Positions 1-5,177 of a stretch of 5,177 bases of DNA are shown here, in pieces. The translations under genes were made by a program, and so were the position numbers. Source of the DNA: Candidatus Parcubacteria bacterium (GTDB taxonomy: Bacteria > Patescibacteriota > Patescibacteriia > UBA1558 > GWA2-36-10); assembly GCA_030632225.1 (NCBI GenBank), contig DAOVVF010000047.1:1-5177 (forward strand), written 5' to 3'. The notes under the pieces were generated by a model. That model searched no databases. It was not told the origin of the DNA and saw only the letters and a program-made list of their open reading frames with translations. Positions within the stretch are counted from its first letter, which is position 1; every line of letters begins with the position of its first letter.

Positions 1-843
1 ATCTTAAGACAGTTGTATGGATACGGCGCTAAATCTATTGTAGTTGTTACTGCATACATGGCTTATGGTCAGCAAGATCATCCTGAAAAAAAAGATGAAG
101 CTTTCCGTATACTTCATTTTTTAGAAAAGATAAAGAGAGCTGGTGGCGAAAGAACGCAGATTATTGTCTGTGATCCCCATTCTAAACAAATGGTAAAAGC
201 AGCCAGATCTCTAAACTTAAAAATGCATGTTGTTGACCCTACCTCTGTTTATGTTAACAATCTCATTGGATACCTTGAGCAGAGCAGAAGAGAAAAAAGA
301 AAATTCTTTCTCTATTCTCCTGATCTTGGTTCAATCAAACGTTGTATACCGATAGCCAAAGAACTAAATGCCAGAGGTTTTGAAGTAGCTATAGCGTTCA
401 ACGCTAAAAGAAGAAGAAAAACTGGCAAGGTAGATGTTTCTACTAAAGCTAGTGCCCACGATTTGAGAAAAATCCAAGCTTTAGCTAAAAGACATGGTGT
501 TAAAATTGTTGTAGCCAGCAAAGAAATCCTCAAAGGATCCTGGTGTTGCATGCGTGACGATATATTAGCCTCAGGCAGCACTTTGCAAGGTAATGCTGAA
601 AAGCAAATCAACAAATTCAAGGTATACAAGGTACTAGGCTGTGTGACTCATCCAGTTTGTGTTACTATAGATGGTTGGAAAAGAAATATAGGCGATGAAG
701 ATGATACTCTTTTTGTGGTCATCTTAATCTGCAACACCATCTATCGTACTTATGAAGATCGCACAGGAGGGGTGCTTAAAGAAGTTAGGGTAGACAGACT
801 AATGGGTCACAAACTCTACCAAGTAGTAGCAAAATTATGCTAA
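1..843 (+). CDS. PRPP synthetase-family protein (ribose-phosphate pyrophosphokinase-like), 5' partial, divergent
   Basis: The frame is open to base 1 (Ile-Leu-Arg-Gln precedes the TTG at 13), so the gene starts upstream; 280 residues are visible. By comparison with usual Prs proteins of about 315 residues, some 80 N-terminal residues are missing. Canonical Prs transfers pyrophosphate from ATP to ribose-5-phosphate in the cytosol, feeding nucleotide and His/Trp synthesis. Family landmarks appear in order: YMAYGQQDH (52-81, the position of the ATP-binding PY-RQD motif), CDPHSKQ (169-189, with the conserved His), SPDLGSIKR (316-342), a KRR catalytic-loop motif (406-414), the PRPP loop DDILASGST (556-582) and THP (just after 640). 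Departures from consensus: QQDH replaces RQDR, and the PRPP loop has ASGST where DTGGT is usual. About 20 extra residues lie between KRR and the PRPP loop. The fold assignment is firm. Normal catalytic activity is not assured, and a divergent Prs paralogue or regulatory PRPP-synthetase-associated-like protein is the alternative. Confidence 0.85.
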   Translation: MLRQLYGYGAKSIVVVTAYMAYGQQDHPEKKDEAFRILHFLEKIKRAGGERTQIIVCDPHSKQMVKAARSLNLKMHVVDPTSVYVNNLIGYLEQSRREKRKFFLYSPDLGSIKRCIPIAKELNARGFEVAIAFNAKRRRKTGKVDVSTKASAHDLRKIQALAKRHGVKIVVASKEILKGSWCCMRDDILASGSTLQGNAEKQINKFKVYKVLGCVTHPVCVTIDGWKRNIGDEDDTLFVVILICNTIYRTYEDRTGGVLKEVRVDRLMGHKLYQVVAKLC

Positions 844-846
844 CCA

Positions 847-876
847 AAAACCCCACACTCAACAGTGTGGGGTTTT
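847..876. terminator. Bidirectional intrinsic terminator between convergent genes
   Basis: A perfect 13-bp inverted repeat, 847-859 against 864-876, has the four-base loop CAAC. The core is CCCCACACT/AGTGTGGGG, with AAAA on the left arm and TTTT on the right. Read from either strand, a GC-rich stem is followed by a U run. It starts four bases after the stop of the plus-strand Prs-like gene and ends 17 bases beyond the stop of the minus-strand pilin gene, so it can end both transcripts. The U run is only four bases on each side. Confidence 0.88.
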
Positions 877-892
877 ACTTTATATATACAAC

Positions 893-1843
893 CTAAGGCA
901 CTAATTCACGCCAGTAACAATTAGCAATATCATTATTACAAGTATACCTTACTTTTCTAGCTGCTTTAGTAGTACTAGCTGTAGCTAGAATATTAGAACT
1001 GCATTCTAAATCTTCCCCACAACCTTCTGGCCATGGAGTAATAACTAAATTAGGATCATCAAAATTAAAAAAAAAGCCTGAATCTGGCGTATGTCTTTCA
1101 GCAAAGTATGCATCTATTGAATTATCACCACTTAATAATGATATATTACCTGTTTGAGTAGAAGCTGTATGAACGCCACTATTATTAACTACTACTAAAC
1201 CGTTTAATAATACCCATGCATCATCATTGGAAGTTAAACTATAACTATAGTCTCCTGCTGTAGCTACTGTTACTTTAGCTCGCCAATGTACACCAAAATG
1301 ATAATCATGCGCGTAGCCTTCTTTGTTTTCCCAAATACTACCGTCATAAGGAAACCACTGGCTAGTTAAAAATTCTAAATTAGCATCTACTTGCTCATTA
1401 GTTTTGTAAGTATCATCATACCAATCATGTTCAGTGGGATCAGGTGTAGGACCAGGAATAGGAAAAACTTCCATGTCCGGATGATTAACTGAATAATTAA
1501 AATACTCTGCCCACCAGCCACTATCTGGTACATATTGACATTCTGATGGTGAATTACAAGCTCCTCCTTCTTCTTCAATAAACTCACTAGTAACTATTAC
1601 TCCTCCTACTGTCATTTCTCTAAATACAAAATTAGAAGGTTCTCGTCTAAGCTGTAATAATGCTTCTCCCACACCACTTTCAGCTGCATAAAAACTTTGT
1701 AAAGATTCTGAGAAGGATATAACTGTATGTCTGTTATTTAAAGCAATTAAAATTGATGATAAGGCAATAGAAAGAATGCCTCCAGCTACGACAATAGCGG
1801 CAATAATAGCGATAGCTCCTTGTTGTGATTTAAATATCTTCAT
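893..1843 (-). CDS. PilX/GspK-like minor pilin carrying a PA14/fibro-slime domain
   Basis: This is a 316-residue predicted exported pilin-like protein. The N-terminus has a short basic leader ending QQG, then a hydrophobic helix (about residues 10-36) and an amphipathic continuation with the PilX-like stretch FYAAESGVGEALLQLR (51-66). There is no Glu at +5 after the likely cleavage, as is usual in GspK and PilX_N proteins. Residues 109-262 form a PA14/fibro-slime domain: it opens GWWAEYFN, has HWRAKVTV, then LTSNDDAWVLLNG (203-215), and ends with YFAERHTPDSGFFF. Three short cysteine loops (96/102, 275/281, 302/309) flank it, and no other Cys is present. ATG at 1841-1843 overlaps the upstream TGA by four bases (ATGA), which supports this start. 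It is the last gene before the terminator. The likely role is in a pilus tip complex with a carbohydrate- or surface-binding head; the ligand is unknown. Confidence 0.85.
   Translation of the reverse strand: MKIFKSQQGAIAIIAAIVVAGGILSIALSSILIALNNRHTVISFSESLQSFYAAESGVGEALLQLRREPSNFVFREMTVGGVIVTSEFIEEEGGACNSPSECQYVPDSGWWAEYFNYSVNHPDMEVFPIPGPTPDPTEHDWYDDTYKTNEQVDANLEFLTSQWFPYDGSIWENKEGYAHDYHFGVHWRAKVTVATAGDYSYSLTSNDDAWVLLNGLVVVNNSGVHTASTQTGNISLLSGDNSIDAYFAERHTPDSGFFFNFDDPNLVITPWPEGCGEDLECSSNILATASTTKAARKVRYTCNNDIANCYWRELVP
1058..1519 (-). other. PA14/fibro-slime domain within the PilX/GspK-like pilin
   Basis: Residues 109-262 of the 893-1843 product. The Asp pair in SNDDAW sits where PA14 lectins of yeast flocculins and Epa adhesins place their calcium-binding paired aspartates. 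LNG, SGVH and the AERH-x-x-D-S pattern resemble the fibro-slime subfamily. The domain lies between two CX5C loops, as an insertion into the pilin head would. Calcium-dependent sugar binding is inferred from the family and not shown here. Confidence 0.8.
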
Positions 1844-2370
1844 CTAATTGATATAAAAGTATTAAAATCCCTGCCAATATAACTATAGGGATAAGTTGCC
1901 ATACCAATAGTTAAAGTAAAACTAATATTTACTCCTTTATTACCAGTACCATAATTATCAGCCATAGCGGTTAAAACAAAACTAGAAGCTTTTACTTCGG
2001 CTGAATTAAGTATAATTGGATCAGCGCTTGATTGTTCAGGAAAGCCTCCTTCTGTATATTCTGTTTCACGATAAACAAAATCGTCATTCTCTACTGCTAT
2101 ACTAAAACGAGTAGAGGTTGAGGTATAGAAAATAATTTGTTCTGGATCTGGACTAACATCATCTATTAGATCAACATTATGAATACGATTGCTTAAATAA
2201 TTATTAATAAAGATAGCATTATGATTTAATAAGTCAGAAGCTTTTAATTGCTTGCGAGCATTAAAAGTATTAACTATTAAACTAGCTATAGCTAATAACA
2301 ACATAGCGGTTATAAATAAATAAATCAGTATCTCAATTAAAGTAAATCCTTTTGTATTTTTTAATATCAT
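1840..2370 (-). CDS. PilW/GspJ-like minor prepilin
   Basis: A 176-residue type IV prepilin. The leader MILKNTKG is followed by FTLIE, so peptidase cleavage after Gly8 would leave Phe at +1 and Glu at +5, the consensus for PilD-type prepilin peptidase and N-methylation. The hydrophobic helix covers about residues 9-34, and the following polar helix reads NTFNARKQLKASDLLNHNAI, typical of PilW/GspJ. The rest is a small, mainly beta globular head without cysteine. ATG (2368-2370) overlaps the last base of the upstream stop (TAATG), and its own TGA overlaps the next start, so translation is probably coupled on both sides. Its position between the I-like and K-like genes supports the J assignment. 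Sequence alone does not separate PilW from GspJ. No added adhesive domain is seen, so it is probably the plain structural subunit that bridges its two large neighbours. Confidence 0.87.
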   Translation of the reverse strand: MILKNTKGFTLIEILIYLFITAMLLLAIASLIVNTFNARKQLKASDLLNHNAIFINNYLSNRIHNVDLIDDVSPDPEQIIFYTSTSTRFSIAVENDDFVYRETEYTEGGFPEQSSADPIILNSAEVKASSFVLTAMADNYGTGNKGVNISFTLTIGMATYPYSYIGRDFNTFISIR

Positions 2371-4262
2371 TAATTTACAGTATAACTAATGGTTATTTCC
2401 TCTAAGATAGGTACTGTAAATTCAGCCTGGCTAGCTAAAAATAGTTTGTAACGAATATACCTATGATTTAGATGATTGCTGTAGTTAATAAATTCTTTAG
2501 CACCCACTGTATAATAACTGGTATTAGTACCGTCTGGGCCAACATAGCTCCAAGGGCCTGACTGGCTATTGCTACTAGCTAATTGAAACCTGATGCTAGT
2601 ATTCTCTGGCGCCGTACCTGTCCAGGCAATCCAATTATATGTTACCTCGCTACTGCCAGTATCATAAGTGGAAGATTCTAAAATTCCATAATCAGCATAA
2701 TTACAATCTACTACTTCCGTAGAGATAATAAAAAACTCTGCTTCATTACTTGAAGTAGCTGCATAGATAATAGAGCAATTAGCTGACATACCTAAAACAT
2801 AGCCTTTAAGATCAAAGCCAGCTACTTTAATCATAACGCCTGGATTACTAATATCAACTATTACTAATTCTTGATCTAAAAAATTTGTACCTAATAATGC
2901 ATAAGGACCTATAATAGAAAAAGAATGAATTGTTTCACCCATTTCAAAAGCCCCTATAGCCACTGGATTTAAAGGATCAGAAATATCAAAAAGAAATAAT
3001 TCTTCTCCTGAACCATTGTTTTCTGTAGAAATATATACTCTGGTACCGCGGACATCAATATCTGAACCCTTTAAAGAGCCTGGCAAATCATATTGAGTAA
3101 CTATCTGCATGTTAATAGGATTAGTAACGTCTGTTATCTGTAATTCCATATTATCATCTCTAGTAGCCATATAGACATGATTTTCTGCTACAAGTATTTC
3201 AGCTATTATATCACTTGTAGTAACACTGTCTAAATATAAAGGAGCCGTAGGATTGGTAATATTAAAAGAATACATATTATTACCCTGAGAAATATAGGCT
3301 TCATTTTCATTAACTGTAATATCACTGGCATCATCATTGGTCGGCAAATCATAGCTAAAGACAACTTGGGGATTATAATCATTACTAATATCTATAACTT
3401 TAAATTCTCCTGCATTATCTGCAGTTGATACATAAGCATATTGACCCAGAGCCACTACTGAAGTAACTGAATCTCCAATATCAAGCGTTGACAGTTCAAA
3501 AGGATTATATGGATCACTGACATCTATAACATAAAGTTCAGCTCCAGCTGGATTATTCTTAGTAACTAAATAGGCCACTCCATTTAGCTCATAAACATCG
3601 TTGTCATCAAAATTTCCTGGAGTATCAAAAATATCAGTGGTGGTAGCATAGCTCCAATCTATAAATCCTGAGGTTAAAGAAGCTACTCCTGGGGTACTAA
3701 TAACAATTCCTGAGTCCTTAGAAGCAAACATTGTTTCATCTAACCAATTTGTTTGTCCTGATCCACCCACCCAATTAGTTTGTGTCCAACGTTCAGTATC
3801 CCAAAGATAAACATAGGTCTCTAGACTATCTTGCTTAGCAATGCCTATCTTACTCATCCAATCAATGGTAGCTGTAATTTTTTTAGTATCAGCATCTACA
3901 TAACCACCAGTTTCAACTATCGGTCCATAAACTAAACCAGTGGTAGAACTAGCTCTATAAACATCACTAATTGTAATTGTTCTGGTATATTTATTATCAA
4001 TTAATTCACTACCTGAAATTAAATCCCAAGTGTCACCCTGCACTTCTAAATGATAATCTCCAGCTGCTAAACTGACCCAACTAATTAGCTTAATTGCTTC
4101 TAAGGATTGATTAGCATATAGTAAAGCTTGTGTTCGCTCTTCATTCACTTTACGTAGCTTATTATTAAAAACAGCAATGCCAAAAACTAAAACTACTATA
4201 ACGCTAATAAAAGCAATGGCTATTAATAATTCTACTAATGAAAATCCTTTTTTGTTTTTCAT
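2370..4262 (-). CDS. PilV/GspI-like prepilin with LVIVD beta-propeller and C-terminal beta-sandwich
   Basis: A 630-residue giant prepilin; ordinary PilV/GspI proteins have about 120-200 residues. The leader MKNKKG is followed by FSLVE (Phe +1, Glu +5), then a hydrophobic helix to about residue 32 and NEERTQALLYANQSLEAIKLI (40-60), the usual PilV/GspI spine. Residues 65-155 are a beta-rich pilin head (TRTITISDVYR near 93-103). Residues 157-190 hold a Trp/Gly linker with WTQTNW and GQTNW. Residues 219-525 are seven LVIVD-type repeats with cores such as LYVIDVSDPYNP, FKVIDISND and LVIVDISNP. Residues 526-630 form another beta-rich domain (WSYVGPDGTNTSYYT). The only cysteines, 496 and 520, both lie in the last blade. 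The ATG follows the upstream TGA by three bases. It probably acts at the pilus tip as a receptor-binding subunit; the ligand is not predictable. Confidence 0.88.
   Translation of the reverse strand: MKNKKGFSLVELLIAIAFISVIVVLVFGIAVFNNKLRKVNEERTQALLYANQSLEAIKLISWVSLAAGDYHLEVQGDTWDLISGSELIDNKYTRTITISDVYRASSTTGLVYGPIVETGGYVDADTKKITATIDWMSKIGIAKQDSLETYVYLWDTERWTQTNWVGGSGQTNWLDETMFASKDSGIVISTPGVASLTSGFIDWSYATTTDIFDTPGNFDDNDVYELNGVAYLVTKNNPAGAELYVIDVSDPYNPFELSTLDIGDSVTSVVALGQYAYVSTADNAGEFKVIDISNDYNPQVVFSYDLPTNDDASDITVNENEAYISQGNNMYSFNITNPTAPLYLDSVTTSDIIAEILVAENHVYMATRDDNMELQITDVTNPINMQIVTQYDLPGSLKGSDIDVRGTRVYISTENNGSGEELFLFDISDPLNPVAIGAFEMGETIHSFSIIGPYALLGTNFLDQELVIVDISNPGVMIKVAGFDLKGYVLGMSANCSIIYAATSSNEAEFFIISTEVVDCNYADYGILESSTYDTGSSEVTYNWIAWTGTAPENTSIRFQLASSNSQSGPWSYVGPDGTNTSYYTVGAKEFINYSNHLNHRYIRYKLFLASQAEFTVPILEEITISYTVN
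2373..2687 (-). other. C-terminal beta-sandwich-like domain of the propeller prepilin
   Basis: Residues 526-630 of the 2370-4262 product follow the propeller directly. The segment opens STYDTGSS and contains WIAWTGTAPE, IRFQLASSNS, GPWSYVGPDGT and RYIRYKLFLAS, and closes with alternating hydrophobic strands (EEITISYTVN). The pattern suggests a jelly-roll or discoidin-like fold of the kind often appended to secreted proteins. I do not recognise a precise family, and no binding site is identifiable. Confidence 0.6.
2688..3608 (-). repeat. Seven LVIVD repeats forming a predicted beta-propeller
   Basis: These protein-level repeats of about 40-46 residues cover residues 219-525 of the 2370-4262 product. 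Each has a short strand, an xxYxST-like strand, then a core of the type ELxVIDISNPxNP. Core positions are near residues 242-254, 286-298, 330-341, 373-383, 421-433, 465-475 and 508-520. The first six keep the D-[IV]-[ST]-[ND]-x pattern, with blade 3 reading NITNPTAP. Blade 7 is degenerate and has Cys496 and Cys520 in place of the motif. The DNA is well diverged between repeats, so they are old. Confidence 0.87.
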
Positions 4263-4265
4263 AAT

Positions 4266-4736
4266 TCAACGAAATTGCCCAGAATGAGGAATAGTAATTG
4301 TCTTAGTAACTATAGGATCAACTGTAGTTACTATAGAAATAGTACCCGTATTAAAAGTTTGACCAGTAAATTTAATAAAAACTACATCTGAAATACGTCC
4401 ACCTACTCCGTCAGTAAATGTTGTAGTAGGAGATATAATACGTATACCATTTAAATTCCATACTACATTATCTGGATCACTTTCATTATAAAAACTTCCT
4501 GGAAACATTATATAACGATCTTCTTCCAAATGAATACCCCATGATCTAGTGTCAGCAGCTGCACTAGCTAATTGCTGAGCTCTAACTATAGCACTAACCA
4601 TCTCATCTCTAACATTTAATAGCTGAACCTGGCTCTGCCATTTGGTATAGGTAAAGAAACCTAAAGAAGCTATAATACTAACAATAGCTAAAGTAACTAA
4701 AACTTCTAAAATTGTCACACCCTCCATGTTTTTCAT
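4266..4736 (-). CDS. GspH/FimT-like minor prepilin
   Basis: A 156-residue prepilin when read from ATG 4734-4736. The frame extends upstream to a TTG at 4749-4751, which would add five residues inside the end of pilC. I prefer the ATG because the leader MKNMEG then matches the MKNKKG leader of the next gene, and because TAA-T-ATG leaves one base after the pilC stop. Cleavage after Gly6 gives VTILE: Glu at +5 is kept, but +1 is Val where Phe is usual. The helix spans about residues 7-28, followed by VRDEMVSAIVRAQQLA, the GspH/FimT spine. The WGIHLEEDRYIMFPGSFYNESD segment is the typical GspH head, and the C-terminus ends on IPHSGQFR. There is no cysteine. It lies immediately after the platform gene and before the I-like gene, as H does in gspHIJK. 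Expected role: initiation of pilus assembly in the inner membrane. Confidence 0.88.
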   Translation of the reverse strand: MKNMEGVTILEVLVTLAIVSIIASLGFFTYTKWQSQVQLLNVRDEMVSAIVRAQQLASAAADTRSWGIHLEEDRYIMFPGSFYNESDPDNVVWNLNGIRIISPTTTFTDGVGGRISDVVFIKFTGQTFNTGTISIVTTVDPIVTKTITIPHSGQFR

Positions 4737-4737
4737 A

Positions 4738-5177
4738 TTATATTTCAGCAAATGAAAGAGTTAATTCATACATAGGACTAATAACAGACAAGGCTATGAA
4801 AGCAACTGCTATACCAACAGCAATCAACATGACTGGCTCTATGATAGTAGCTAAGTTAGTTAAGGTAGTATTAACCCTATTATTATAATAATCAGAGACT
4901 TTAACTAGAATACTTTCTAATTCACCTGTTTTAGTACCTACCTGACATAATTGTACTGCTAAAGAAGGGAATAGGTGGGGCCTATCTTCCATGGCTTTAT
5001 CTAAAGAAACACCTTTTTCTAATTCACCAGCCATAGCTACAACTGCTTTACGGTAAGGCACATTACCTAAGGTTCTGGAAACTATTTCTAAACCTTTCAC
5101 AATAGCTAAAACTGAAGATAGTAAAGTATGTAAATTACCAGCATAGCGAGTTAAATTTATATCAGCTATAATTTTAC
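4738..5177 (-). CDS. pilC: Type IV pilus / type II secretion inner-membrane platform protein PilC/GspF, 5' partial
   Basis: The frame is open to the window end. The GTG at 5098-5100 is an internal valine, since KIIADINLTRYAGNLHTLLSS precedes it in frame, matching the family's second cytoplasmic repeat (usually LARFxRTLxxLLxAG). About 145 C-terminal residues of a roughly 400-residue protein are visible: the second T2SSF domain, with VGTKTGELESILVKVSDYY, the charged NNRVNTTL segment, the IIEPVMLI motif and the last membrane helix (AVGIAVAFIALSVISPMYEL). PilC/GspF is the polytopic membrane platform that couples the assembly ATPase to pilin insertion. It ends one base before the H-like prepilin start, so the minor pilins are co-transcribed with the core machinery. 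The ATPase genes probably lie further upstream, outside the window, as does any promoter. Confidence 0.93.
   Translation of the reverse strand, partial: KIIADINLTRYAGNLHTLLSSVLAIVKGLEIVSRTLGNVPYRKAVVAMAGELEKGVSLDKAMEDRPHLFPSLAVQLCQVGTKTGELESILVKVSDYYNNRVNTTLTNLATIIEPVMLIAVGIAVAFIALSVISPMYELTLSFAEI

Noticed and set aside
13..15. TTG as a start codon for the Prs-like gene
   Set aside because: The frame continues upstream to base 1 with plausible Prs residues, and the family needs about 80 more N-terminal residues. The gene is cut by the window edge.
86..93. Run of eight A in the Prs-like gene
   Set aside because: It encodes Lys codons in a conserved region of a housekeeping-type gene; no reason to suspect programmed slippage.
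312..629. Minus-strand open frame of 105 codons
   Set aside because: It is antisense to the conserved core of the Prs-like gene and has no recognisable domain or context; a shadow frame.
955..990. Inverted repeat TTCTAGCT/AGCTAGAA with a 20-base loop
   Set aside because: It lies inside the pilin coding region, is only 8 bp long, and AGCT-type words are common in this sequence; chance is likely.
1387..1587. Minus-strand open frame of 66 codons
   Set aside because: It lies in another frame of the PA14 pilin gene, with low-complexity content; a shadow frame.
2688..3608. Recent tandem DNA duplication or a CRISPR-like repeat array
   Set aside because: The repeats are visible in protein but not as near-identical DNA units, and there are no spacers; they are propeller blades.
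4749..4751. TTG start for the GspH-like gene
   Set aside because: It would overlap pilC and lengthen the leader; ATG at 4734-4736 gives a leader like that of the neighbouring prepilin.
5098..5100. GTG as a start codon for the PilC fragment
   Set aside because: In-frame coding sequence matching the PilC repeat continues from here to the window end, so this is an internal valine.
1..5177. Alternative genetic code (TGA read as Gly or Trp)
   Set aside because: TGA ends two genes exactly at their junctions with the next gene, and the Trp codons checked are TGG, so the standard bacterial code fits.
1..5177. Insertion sequences, tRNA or rRNA genes, riboswitches
   Set aside because: No transposase, terminal repeats, cloverleaf or other structured RNA was seen; almost all bases are protein coding.

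Overview
The window is AT-rich, tightly packed bacterial DNA. It carries one truncated gene on the plus strand that converges on a five-gene block on the minus strand. The minus-strand block is the distal part of a type IV pilus (T4P) or type II secretion-like operon: the end of a PilC/GspF platform protein, then four prepilin-like proteins. I infer a Patescibacteria (CPR) genome from three things: the low GC, the style of the large multidomain prepilins, and the very short or overlapping gene junctions without visible Shine-Dalgarno sites. This is an impression from protein style, not a phylogenetic result. TGA is used as a stop at 1840-1842 and 4266-4268, and the tryptophan codons I checked are TGG. 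This argues against the TGA=Gly code of Gracilibacteria/Absconditabacteria.

Layout: 1-843 (+) is a PRPP synthetase-family protein that lacks its N-terminus because it runs off the window. 847-876 is a 13-bp-stem hairpin flanked by A4 and T4, placed to terminate transcription from both sides. 893-1843 (-) is a PilX/GspK-like minor pilin with an inserted PA14/fibro-slime domain. 1840-2370 (-) is a PilW/GspJ-like minor prepilin. 2370-4262 (-) is a 630-residue PilV/GspI-like prepilin with a seven-blade LVIVD beta-propeller. 4266-4736 (-) is a GspH/FimT-like prepilin. 4738-5177 (-) is the C-terminal part of PilC, which runs off the window end. No gene-free stretch exceeds 50 bases.

In transcription order the minus-strand genes read platform - H - I - J - K, the same logic as the T2SS gspHIJK and T4P minor pilin sets that form the initiating tip complex of a pilus. 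Two of the four carry large, adhesin-type exoplasmic domains. The simplest reading is that this operon builds a pilus whose tip displays a beta-propeller and a PA14 lectin-like module. In canonical T4P a comparable function is supplied in trans by PilY1. Here the binding modules are fused directly to the minor pilins. That pilus-tip arrangement is the most interesting content of the window; whether it has been described elsewhere I cannot determine from the sequence.
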